DNA from: Mya arenaria
Taxonomy: Eukaryota > Mollusca > Bivalvia > Myida > Myidae
Direction of reading: 5' to 3'
NCBI RefSeq assembly: GCF_026914265.1
Contig: NC_069125.1
Location: 2,851,556 to 2,915,555, forward strand
Length of the DNA: 64,000 nt
Made by a program: the position numbers and the translations under genes. The notes beneath the pieces are model-generated. The model was not told the DNA's origin. It saw only the letters and a list, made by a program, of their open reading frames with translations, and ran no database searches. This document shows positions 1 to 8,544 of this stretch, one piece after another. Numbering within the stretch: the stretch's first letter is position 1; every line of letters begins with the position of its first letter.

Positions 1-570
1 CGAAAAAGTCGAGATAGAAAAATCGACACAAGCAGATTTATTTTATATAGAATAAGAAGGAATAAATTCGGGACCGGAGAAAAAGTCGACACAACCGGAA
101 AGTCGAGATATCCGACGTCGACATAGCGATTTTGGACTGTAATTGTATATATATATTTCTAAATAGTCCTCATCATCTCTGATGGTTAATGCTACCAATA
201 GTATATACATATTAAAAAAATTGTCTTTAACGCTAAGACTAGCTTCATACATTTATCTTTTATCTGTTGGAACTTCAAAGAAGCCAACAGGTTGATTTCA
301 TTTATTATTATTTTCATTTATTCAACTCTGTTTTAATTATATATTTGACAAAAAGTAATAGCAAACTAATAAAGATATGAAACTGAAATATATTAAACTT
401 AATGAAACGGTTAAAAGAGTTCATCAGAGAACTATTGCCGTAGCCCTTTATGGTGAACACTCTTATCATTCCATCCTTAGAAATCAGAATTGTAACCTCG
501 CCAGAATTTTGATGGATCTCGAATAAAATGGAAATAACTTCCGGTCGTATACCTACCGTTTATGAGCGTC
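1..570. other. left edge, no confirmed gene
   Basis: AT-rich flank. The first 115 bases hold loosely repeated short words (GTCGAGATA, GTCGACACA). On the minus strand, about 530 down to 360 has an open stretch just past the donor-like site at 571-576. In one frame it reads EVTILISKDGMIRVF; in another it gives a short tail ending in TAA near 480. It could hold the next exon of the gene at 577-6530, but the acceptor at about 528 would leave an intron of only about 49 bases, so no exon is called. Confidence 0.3.
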
Positions 571-576
571 ACTTAC

Positions 577-722
577 CGTCAAGAAGCGTCATAGGAAGCA
601 GATCCAGCGTGCCACTGAACGGAACAACGTACACGTATGTGCCGTCAGGAAGGCGGACGGCAGCGGCGGAGTAACGCTCCACTCCCCAACTGGAGTCTGT
701 GAATGCTAGCTGAACGCCGTAG
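577..722 (-). CDS. exon of uncharacterised, probably extracellular protein (3'-most exon seen)
   Basis: On the minus strand an acceptor (TTATTGTAG) at 723 opens 48 codons ending at a consensus donor GTAAGT (571-576). The translation starts YGVQLAFTDSSWGVERYSAA and continues through RLPDGTYVYVVPFSG to PMTLLD. It is rich in aromatic and beta-branched residues, as in a beta-sandwich or secreted domain. The first base (C) completes a codon begun by the AG that ends the exon at 1110-1261, giving Ser, so the phases agree. If the donor is not used, reading through gives LLDGK and a TGA, so this could also be the last exon. GC content is clearly higher than in the flanks. I do not recognise the family. 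Confidence 0.6.
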
Positions 723-1109
723 CTACAATAATGAGAGTAACGTCAGATTTCATCTCCTTATAGCGGCCATTCGAATTAACAATACGCTAAAGCTATCACA
801 CTATTTTTACTTTTAATATTTACTGTTTACTGTTCTTCCTTTAAGGATTATTGTGCCTTTTAGCGAAAATATACTATCGGTCAAATTAATTCCGATCTTT
901 TAAGTAAACAAATCCCAGTTTAGTACTTGGGGTTTAAAAACCGCTACCATGTTATATTTAAGATTATCGAGAGATGAGAATTACTAGATGTACATGTGTG
1001 TTTATTCGTGTAATATTGCTGTCTGATCATAGTACAAATCGTGTCCATGTTTTTGTATTTATGAGTTCATAAATACATTTACAATCATGTTACTTAAGTT
1101 TAAAGTTAC

Positions 1110-1261
1110 CTGATATAGTCTGTAGACCACGTGACCTGTGAGTATGCATGGTTACCAACGAGATGTGACATAGCGAGCCAATCGGTGTCAGAACTTCCGG
1201 TTGCATTAAAAATCGCAGAAAATAGCACGAATCCTTCGCCATTTCGATAACTGACGCGTAC
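1110..1261 (-). CDS. exon of the same uncharacterised gene
   Basis: The acceptor is a T-run followed by CAG at 1262-1263; the donor is CAG|GTAACT at 1108-1110. The 152-nt exon starts in phase 0 and ends in phase 2. It reads VRVSYRNGEGFVLFSAIFNA, then TGSSDTDWLAMSHLVGNHAY and SQVTWSTDYI. An internal GT after SQ (about 1136) is an alternative donor but breaks the phase with the next exon, so the longer form is preferred. Asn-Ala-Thr is a possible N-glycosylation site. The FSAIFNATGSSDTDW segment resembles FSALVASGSQGYRN in the exon at 6346-6530, which suggests a repeated domain, although that comparison is by eye only. Confidence 0.6.
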
Positions 1262-3197
1262 CTGAAAAAAATATAACAGTTATATTGAAGATGATAAGAA
1301 TCAGGGGGTCAAAGTGTGTGGAGTCCGTATGTATAAGCTGTACGATTGCTAGTTTACATAGTGAAAATAGAAATTTGTGTGACTTGAAACTGTGTTTTAG
1401 TCAAAGTGTACCATTCGTGTACCTATTTTATCTATTTTATAATGCGTTTTTTTGCATCCGTTTTCTTAATGTTGGACCAGCTGAAGAATAATTGCAAAAA
1501 CAAATATTTTAAAAATGTAAAGCAAAAAGTGAGCAGAACAGCACTTAGAATCCGATTACATTCGTCCCTAACATCGCGACCGACCTTGATTCGCGGAAAT
1601 CTTTGTATCTGGTTACATGATTTTGTACAATAGAGGAAGGCAAATGTGCTTTTAGTGAATCAAGAATGTTAAGAGTCCCTGAAAAAAACTATCACATGCC
1701 ATTCGTATCATAACGGCGATTCGAGCTATATTGCACAGTTTAATTGGCAGCCATGACACCACTTAGGAAGCTGATTCCGTATATTCTTTATTGGCATGGT
1801 CATTAAAATTTACCTAAAATAATTGAAACTCGTTTGATGTCACTTGTCTTATAGCCAGTTTTCGTAAAATTACTGGTACTGTTTATAGTCGCCGATGATA
1901 TGTCCCTTATTAAGATGTGACACGTGTATAGTGTCATAGCGTTCTCGCCTCTTGCAAATATAAGACAGGCGAATATATGCAACAACAAAATTGTTGGCAA
2001 AAGGTTTAAGTTTTTTGCAAACAAAAAACATCTAATATTCGAATACCGATTTTGACATTCGAATATCAAACGTTCGATCGAATATTCGTTTGCATCCCTA
2101 CTGAAAATACATTTAGCGACTGTTTATTTTCTGGGGGATTAGTTCTTCTCTCCCCCACTGCGAGAAGAATAAAGTGTAATTTGCAATGATATAATGTTGG
2201 GTTTACAAAAAAAACTGTAAAATATTGTGTTTAAAGTTGAAATTTTAACATGTCTCAACTCAAAAAAATAACAACAATTGATCAAAATAGTGTTGGCTTC
2301 ATTGAAATGTTTAGACCTAGATTACGACAGAGCTTGCAAATATAGGGACTAGAATCAAGACGGCAGCCTAGTATGAGTGGCTGTACTCTGTTGACAATAT
2401 TTACGTGAACTTTTGACCAGTTGTGTTTAAATACTTGTGGAAATAAGGATGAATAAATGGCATGTTTGATGAAGTCAGTAAACTAATTATTTGTTTTGTT
2501 CAACTTTTTTTGTGATTAAGCACTAACATCCGCGAATAATGGTTAGTTGAGGATATACATAGAAAACTTCATCGATGTGGGCATCGTCGGATATCCCCGA
2601 TACACACTTCGCTATGCTTCGTTGTGTACCGTGGGCAATTTGGCTAGGAAAATCTCGTAATCAGGAATAATTAATGAGGCAGTCTCATTGGTTCCGCAAA
2701 GTACTAGATGTACGCGTGACACACGTGACGATCTTGTGTCAGAAGGCAAATTGGTGTATAGAGGTGTATAATCACTAAATGATTCATCCTCAATGCCTCG
2801 TATAGCAGGCATCCATGGAACAATCTATAAAAATTGAATGTAGTATCGCCTAATCAGGAGATTTTATCTCATTTATAGGAGAGGCTAAGTCCTTATTGGG
2901 ATTTACGTCGTCAAAAATAAAAGATACTTAGTCCAAATGTGTGGTAGTATCTCGTAATTATGAGACTCAGACTCAAGTCGTTGGTGAATCTGAGCCCAGG
3001 GTCCATGGTTACGAACAGTCGCGAGTCCGAGCCTTTAACTCAGACTTAGAAAAGCGCTTCAATTTCATTATAATGTCATCTTTATTCCATGCGTTTAAAT
3101 CATTGTATATTTTCGAATATTTATAAAATTCATACGATTTTCGTATATTTGTTCCGACACGCTTTCCGGATCTTCGTACTTTAAAATGACACTGATA
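1262..3197. other. intronic/intergenic DNA, no supported gene
   Basis: This lies in the large intron of the minus-strand gene. Short ORFs (for example minus 2612-2812, and plus 1285-1491 and 1406-1633) have neither recognisable content nor convincing borders. Around 2030-2100 a TTCGAATATTCG-rich block ends in GTTTGCATCCCTA, which resembles a hAT-type terminal repeat, but its partner end was not found. The GT run at 3201-3217 belongs to the MITE that follows. Confidence 0.4.
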
Positions 3198-3692
3198 ATC
3201 AGTGTGTGTGTGTGTGTACCACGTGACAAATTACGTCATATATCCTACGTCGGATGGCAACAGTTTGCTTAATGAAGACCTTAAATAAAGATAACTTTTG
3301 TTTTACTACACCATTATAAATTAAACAAAGGGCAGTCTATGTCGCTTATAAAGAGCCCCGCCTTCGTTATATCACCGGAGTTTGATAGGTGATTAGTTTC
3401 CTCAAACACTTGGACAGACCTGTTTCCAAAATAATGTTTTGACATTGCTCCGCCAGACGCCCGTATTGTGAAAAGGTTTGTCGAAGTGTTTAAATAAACT
3501 AAACTCTCAATCAAACTCTGGTAAGAGATCGAAGGCGGGGCTGTGTAAGCGGTGTAGAGAACACTATGTTTCATTTAAATTGGTAAAGAAATAGTGAAGT
3601 TTGTTTAAAGTCTTCATTTGAAGCAAAATAATGCCTTCCGACGTAGCATTTATGACGCACTTTATCACGTGGTATACGCCAGCACACAGGAT
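3198..3692. mobile_element. MITE, palindromic family with GTATACCACGTG ends (copy 1)
   Basis: The two ends mirror each other: CAGTGTGTG...ACCACGTGACAAATTACGTC on the left and GACGCACTTTATCACGTGGTAT on the right. The inverted similarity continues inward (ACGTCGGATGGCAACA and TGCCTTCCGACGT; GAAGACTT and AAGTCTTC) to a central region with CAAACACTT / AAGTGTTT pairs. A second full copy lies at 42342-42819 and a right-end fragment at about 59898-59985. There is no coding sequence. Confidence 0.8.
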
Positions 3693-3773
3693 AATGTAAT
3701 CATGCAATCTTGTCGATTTTTTACATGTGGACTTGATGAGATATAGCATGACATGTCAATAATGTATAAAATG

Positions 3774-4116
3774 GGTAAAGCTGCACTCTCACAGATAGAC
3801 AGTTATGACATTTTTATTTTATTTTGTTGTCTCAGAATCAGCTGATTTTTGGCATCAATGCCTTCAACTCAGTCATAAAAGATATTTTCTTTTAGAACAG
3901 ATCGCCAATTGTTGCAAAAACGTCCGAAAATTGCAGTTTTTTAAAGCATTAGTAACACTTTCAGCCATTAAACATTAATTTTCCATTATAAGTATGAAAA
4001 CCTGCGGTCTAATCTTTTCACTGGTTTCCTGACTTTTACACGAACACTGGCTCATTCCAAGACCAAAAAATTAAATAGTATTCAAAACGGTTAATCTGTG
4101 AGAGTGCAGCTTTACC
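3774..4116. mobile_element. MITE with GGTAAAGCTGCACTCTCACA terminal inverted repeats (copy 1)
   Basis: The left end at 3774 matches the reverse complement of the right end (CTGTGAGAGTGCAGCTTTACC, finishing near 4116) for about 23 bases. The inside is noncoding. It belongs to a family with further copies at 50337-50692, 53775-54110 and a truncated one from 63951 at the window end. Confidence 0.8.
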
Positions 4117-4984
4117 TGTGTATGTTGTATTAACTGCCGTCGACAAATCAGGTAAAACCTCAAGTTTTCTTGACATTATTTCCGACAAAAAGGTCGAAAT
4201 ATACAGTAAATTAACGAGCAAGCAACATAATTTTGATATATTGTCTGCATATAATTCGTCAAGTCGACTAACATGTATTCTACATGATCACATCGTCTGC
4301 ATTCCACAGGAAACTTGTATATAAATGAACATAATACATGTGATGTTTTAACGATGACATGTGACCTAAGGATGGTTTACGTTTTTATCGCTGATTTGGA
4401 AACTGATTTGGAAACAACGTTTTTATGCTACAAGTGACAAGCCGGTATGAAAGGTTAAGAAAGGCGAAAAGGGTGAGAGGAAAATGCATTGGATTTTTTA
4501 CATTTATTTAGTTGGAATTGGTCCTTTACGCAAAGAAGACCAAAACAAATGCGATCTTTCTTAGAGATCAGCGGGAAATGCCCCCAGACAATGCTTTTTA
4601 TATCTGCATGAGCGAGCTTCTTAAAAGACTCACTTAATAAAACCAAGTAATGAATTAATGAAAATATGGCGGTAGTTTTCGTTACTTATAATAAATAGAA
4701 TTTTGGCGGTAAATCTGTGGAATTATTTTTTGGTTGTCAGAGCTCTTCTTCAGGTTTTAAACGTGAATCTTTCCAGCGATCCCATTGGCGGAAGCATGAG
4801 AAGGAACACTAAACTTGACAAAAAGTGCTTCGGTTTAGGACTACAAGGTAACAATGGCGCAGTTTTGTAATCAATAAAGCATAATCTTTTATTTTTCAGG
4901 GGACATTTTTGATGAAACACCTGTCAAAATTAAGTTTGATTTAAAATTGATGAAATAATGTCCCCAATGCACAGATATTGAAAC
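4117..4984. other. no gene seen
   Basis: AT-rich intronic sequence. Short ORFs on both strands have random-looking composition. No repeat partner was found within the window. Confidence 0.4.
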
Positions 4985-5105
4985 GCGACTTAAGTCAACC
5001 TTATGGTCAAACATCATTAAACTCATTCACTCAATTGGTCAGTTATTAATAACAAGTTATCCGATTAGCTATATCGTTCTTAAACCCATTGAAAACTGAT
5101 ATTGT
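4985..5105 (+). repeat. dispersed 120-bp repeat, copy 1
   Basis: A block containing CAACCTTATGGTCA, ATCCGATTAGCTA and TCGTTCTTAAA recurs inverted at about 50130-50255 and direct at 52362-52478. It is noncoding, with no clear terminal repeats; it may be part of a longer old element. Confidence 0.6.
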
Positions 5106-5382
5106 CATTTCATCGAGCAATTGGTAGTAATGTTCAATGTCGATGCCACGGACCCCGTTTATTTTTAACTTTGATATAGCTTACTGATTATATATATTTA
5201 AATTTACGTACGTGGGCAACTAAAGCGTTCGGACTAAAGCTCAAGCCGCTATAAGAGTGTCCTCTTAAGCAGGTTGGTCAGACGCTCAAATATTAATCCT
5301 CAAATAATGGTTTCTGATTGGTCAGTTTTCGAGAACTTATTCCTTGATCGCGGATGAATTATTGAGTACTTAGTCTATATAG

Positions 5383-5389
5383 TATAAAA
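5383..5389 (+). promoter_or_regulatory. TATA box of the small ORF
   Basis: TATAAAA, preceded by TATAT at 5376-5380, lies 54 bases before the ATG at 5443. That leaves room for a transcription start about 25-30 bases downstream and a short leader. It is a sequence match only. Confidence 0.4.
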
Positions 5390-5442
5390 CAAATAATTTT
5401 GTATGACGTTTCATTCAGTAGTGAACCTTGAAAGAGTAAACT

Positions 5443-5586
5443 ATGCCTGAGTATACGAATAAAAAATTTGACTGGGCCAAGAAAGCAGTAGAAGATGGGA
5501 CTTACACTGGAAGAATACCTGTCATGTGGTACAGACGGAGATGGGATGACGAAGAAAAATGGGAATTAAGTAAAAAAAAAGAATAA
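5443..5586 (+). CDS. small ORF, 47 residues, charged and Trp-rich
   Basis: ATG to TAA, 48 codons. It reads MPEYTNKKFDWAKKAVEDGT, then YTGRIPVMWYRRRWDDEEKW and ELSKKKE. The composition is strongly biased (three Trp, many Lys/Arg/Asp/Glu, no Cys), unlike the translated noise around it, and the GC content rises locally. A TATAAAA box lies 54 bases upstream. AATAAA signals overlap the stop (5582) and recur at 5657. The A-run before the stop could be the remnant of a retroposed transcript or simply Lys codons. It lies inside a large intron of an opposite-strand gene. It has no signal peptide or membrane segment. I do not recognise it. It could also be the first exon of something larger, but no donor is needed to end it. 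Confidence 0.4.
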   Translation: MPEYTNKKFDWAKKAVEDGTYTGRIPVMWYRRRWDDEEKWELSKKKE

Positions 5587-5829
5587 AAAAGATGCAGTTT
5601 GATTTTTTTTAATCTTTATTTCAAACGAAATCGTGTTTCAGAAAAGTTGTGTTATAAATAAAAAAAAATATCACTAGATCTCCATATTTCATGTTAGCGT
5701 TTATTGAACACCTTTAAATACAATTGTTGTGCCCATTCTTTGATAAGATTTGATCGATGTTAAAGTAAATAAAGACAATTTCCATTTCCATTTGCCACAC
5801 ACTGCGTTGTAAACTCCAGACAAACTATT

Positions 5830-6168
5830 TCCTAAATAAAATGTACCTGTCACAATTAATACAATTGTTTTGATTCACCGAAAAGGATGAATAAATATGG
5901 AAAAAATGGTTCTTATGAAGGATACCGAGTTTAATTTAAAGGAAAGGTGCAAAAACACGGTATTTCTACCTTATGAGACGATAGTTGATCACTGTTAATC
6001 TTTTAAGACCCACCAGTCATTTAATAGTTGTGCATATTTCAGATATTTGATAAACAGTTACAATCTTTTTCATCAATAAAAAATATTTCCATAAATACAT
6101 TATTTAGTAAGTAGATAAAGGTTTATCACTCAATGTTTGTTTTTAAAAACGAGTGCCACTTTAATTGT
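5830..6168 (-). mobile_element. MITE with TTAAAG...CACTC ends, reverse copy
   Basis: The right end GAGTGCCACTTTAA (to 6168) is the reverse complement of the family start TTAAAGTGACACTC. The inside shares AAAAGGATGAATAAAT, ACGGTATTTCTACCTTATGA and AACCCACCAGTCA-like blocks with copies at 11843-12205, 24035-24395, 28935-29160, 45828-46168, 51057-51402, 52971-53316 and 60245-60641. Confidence 0.7.
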
Positions 6169-6345
6169 GCAATGTGTGATGGCCATTATTGTTAATACAC
6201 TAAGTTCAAAAGTTTTGTATATTTCTTTTTCTGGACACAAAAACCTTCAAATGATACCAAAATAATATGGGTTCATAAGGCATCTAAAATTCACATATAT
6301 TTGTGTGTGTATTGTAAACCCTAAGATCTAATTGTTTATACTAAC

Positions 6346-6530
6346 CCTATCCGGTGCGTATGACGCCCAGTTATCGACAACAGGCCGGTTCCGGTATCCC
6401 TGTGAACCAGAGGCCACCAACGCGCTGAATGTCATATTAACGTCACTGTTGTACGAGCTCGAGACGTCAGACCATACGTCAACGGGGCTGACGGTTGACC
6501 CAGGTTTTAGGAGCAATAGTGTGGTCCAGT
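6346..6530 (-). CDS. exon of the same uncharacterised gene
   Basis: The acceptor CCTTTTCAG (6531-6539) has a good pyrimidine tract; the donor is AGG|GTTAGT (6340-6347). Two bases complete the first codon, then 61 codons follow: WTTLLLLKPGSTVSPVDVWS, then DVSSSYNSDVNMTFSALVAS and GSQGYRNRPVVDNWASYAPD plus R. The exon ends in phase 0 and the next exon downstream (1261 to 1110) starts in phase 0. The intron between them is about 5.1 kb and holds several MITEs and an opposite-strand small ORF. GC is markedly higher than in the surroundings. The plus-strand ORF over the same bases is a shadow that runs on into the triplet microsatellite. Confidence 0.55.
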
Positions 6531-6602
6531 CTGAAAAGGATGGAAAAATGGTAGTTTTTTATATGCTGGTCGGCGAAACGCCAACCCTACACTGTCATAC
6601 AC

Positions 6603-6935
6603 ATGATTCTACTACTACGACTACAGCTACTGCTGCTGCTACTACTACTACTACGATTTCTGCTACTGCTTCTGCTTCTGCTTCTTCTACAAGTAGCTGC
6701 TTCTGTTACTGCTACTACTGCTGATCCTACTACTACGACTACTACCACTGCTACTGCTACTGCTTCTGCTACTGCTACTGCTTCTACTACTAGTAGCTGC
6801 TGCTGCTACTACTACCACGACTTCTGCTACTGCTTCTGCTGCTGCTGCTGCTTCTTCTACTAGTTGCTGCTACTGTTACTGCTACTACTACTGCTGTTAC
6901 TACTACGACTACTACTGCTGCTGCTGATACTGCAA
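6603..6935 (+). repeat. imperfect CTA/CTG triplet microsatellite
   Basis: About 330 bases of intermixed CTACTG, CTACTA and CTTCTG triplets, immediately 5' (on the minus strand) of the exon at 6346-6530 and so probably intronic. The 3-base period opens several frames on both strands (poly-Thr/Ala, poly-Leu, poly-Ser); these ORFs follow from the repeat. Confidence 0.9.
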
Positions 6936-6939
6936 CAAG

Positions 6940-7130
6940 GAGTTTTGTGATGCAAGTTTTTGTCAAGATTTCTGTATGGGCGTTCTGCGTTACAAGTTGT
7001 TGCCATAATTTCCATCTAGGCGTCTCAAAAGTTTTTGCCCAGATTTCTATGTACACGGCCTCTAAACGCCAGCTCGACCACTTTACGGTGGTGCAAAGAA
7101 AAAGAGCTGTCGACACTTCCGTGGTGGAGC
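6940..7130. repeat. degenerate short tandem repeat, about 35-40 bp period
   Basis: AGTTTTTGTCAAGATTTCTG, AGTTGTTGCCATAATTTCC and AGTTTTTGCCCAGATTTCT recur about 37-40 bases apart, separated by GGCGT(C/T)-type spacers. Both strands happen to be open, but no family is recognised. Confidence 0.5.
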
Positions 7131-7228
7131 TGTGCCCTATGTTTACATGAACAAACGTGAGTATGATTTATATTTGATTTGATAATTTCATTTAACTGAC
7201 ATATTTCGAAAATCGGAGAATGTGGTAC

Positions 7229-7364
7229 CCTGTAAGAACACTTCTACTGTAGGCTGGTTACTATTTCGTTTTAATATTATGCAAACTGTGGTGCCAGGAG
7301 CTTTTCTCTCGAATCGGACTTGTGCATATTTTGAGATCTGGTTGCATACAAGTACATTTCGGTA
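7229..7364 (-). CDS. possible upstream exon of the same gene
   Basis: The minus strand is open and reads KYAQVRFERKAPGTTVCIIL followed by KRNSNQPTVEVFLQ, a composition like the exons downstream. A donor after CAGG (GTACCA at 7223-7228) would end it in phase 1, which the exon at 6530 needs (two bases complete its first codon). The acceptor (GTGTGTAAG|TACC) lacks a good pyrimidine tract, and other borders are possible: the frame stays open to 7188 and back to 7391. No signal peptide or start codon is identified, so the 5' end of the gene is unknown. Confidence 0.3.
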
Positions 7365-7418
7365 CTTACACACCCCGTAATAAATAGTCAAGGCTACTGA
7401 GCCTCAAAACAGGCTGAA

Positions 7419-7841
7419 CCGGACAAAATTGATACAGATATGAAACTTATGTTTTCTGACAGTTCAATGTCTGTAGCGTCCATAAACACAAAGTTCCCAA
7501 AAGTTCCCGGCTGGGAAACTTTACAATTCAAGATGGCCGCAAAGATGACCTTTGACCTCAAAAATTTGACATTGAACTTGGATGTTAGGACCTCATTATT
7601 ATGTACATTACTTTATCTACCAATGTTAGACCTACATGTAAAATGGTTTTAATATTGATTGAATGGTTGCAGAGTTATGCATAGATTCCAGAAATCCTCA
7701 AAAAAAAATATTTAAAAAAAGCAGAAAATGCCCCAAAAATAATTTTCCCAACCAGAAATGTTTGGGAACTTTATGATTCATGGTAAAACACCATTTCCAA
7801 TCAACATGCTAAAAATCATTTCTGTATCATTTTTGTCCGGG
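7419..7841. mobile_element. MITE-like element with CCGGACAAAA...TGATACAGA ends
   Basis: The left end CCGGACAAAATTGATACAGA and the reverse complement of the right end (CCGGACAAAAATGATACAGA) match over about 25 bases with one length difference. The inside has repeated GTTCCC/GGGAAC words and no coding sequence. Confidence 0.55.
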
Positions 7842-7925
7842 TCAAAAGCTGAACAGCATGGACTATAAGAACATTCTCACGCATGCAAACATAACTGTTA
7901 TGTATAGTACCTATACCGGAACACA

Positions 7926-8046
7926 ACAGAACTGATAAGCACTTCTTAAAAAGGAAAAATGCACATATTCATAAAAGTGGTGGCGCTGTTGCCACTTTTA
8001 TAAACATGTGCATTTTTCCTTTTTAAGAAGTGCTTATCAGTTTTGT
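7926..8046. repeat. near-perfect 121-bp hairpin
   Basis: The left arm (7926-7980) and right arm (7992-8046) are reverse complements with about three mismatches over 52 bases; the core word is ACTGATAAGCACTTCTTAAA. The loop is only about 11 bases. It could be a small fold-back MITE or a source of long hairpin RNA. No flanking duplication is obvious. Confidence 0.85.
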
Positions 8047-8544
8047 GAAAATATAGTTTTTCTATGATCACGAGTGAAATTAAATACGATCTTACGCTGA
8101 AATAAACAGATTTTCTGTTTCTTGAATGCTTGTTTACGGAGTTTTATTAGTTTTTCAACTTATTTCTTAATAACCCCCTTTTTTCAAAAGAGTGATATTT
8201 ACGACACTACCCGTGGGACGCCACTCGTGCAAATTGAGTGAACTCATTTTTCATTTCCGGTTCGCCGAATTAGTTATTCAAGTCATTTTGCTGTAGTTTA
8301 GTAATAATTGATGTTTCAGTGAAAACTTTACAAAAAATAATTCATTAATGAACTTTTATTCATGCATATGTTTCAAAATAACAAGAGTTTATTAACAATA
8401 AACAAATACAATTAAAGAGCACATTAATACAAACCGAATTGCACGCTTCGGCGTTTACTGAATGGAATATTTCAAGTCGAGAGTGTCAGTTAAACAAATG
8501 GGGATTTACAAATAAAACGACAGATGTTTAACTTAAAAACTAGT
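8047..8544. other. no gene seen
   Basis: AT-rich spacer between the hairpin and the recombinase pseudogene; nothing recognisable. Confidence 0.4.

Noticed and set aside
2030..2105. hAT-type terminal repeat (CGAATATTCGTTTGCATCCCTA)
   Set aside because: Only one end is visible; no partner or target duplication found.
2612..2812. Minus ORF with an acceptor-like border (SFSDYTPLYTNLPSD)
   Set aside because: No donor or phase partner, and the 3' part overlaps a short inverted repeat (ACACACTTCGC / CTTCGTTGTGT).
6332..7116. Poly-Thr/Ala, poly-Leu and poly-Ser ORFs
   Set aside because: They are produced by the CTA/CTG triplet microsatellite; the plus ORF from 6332 is the antisense of a better minus-strand exon.
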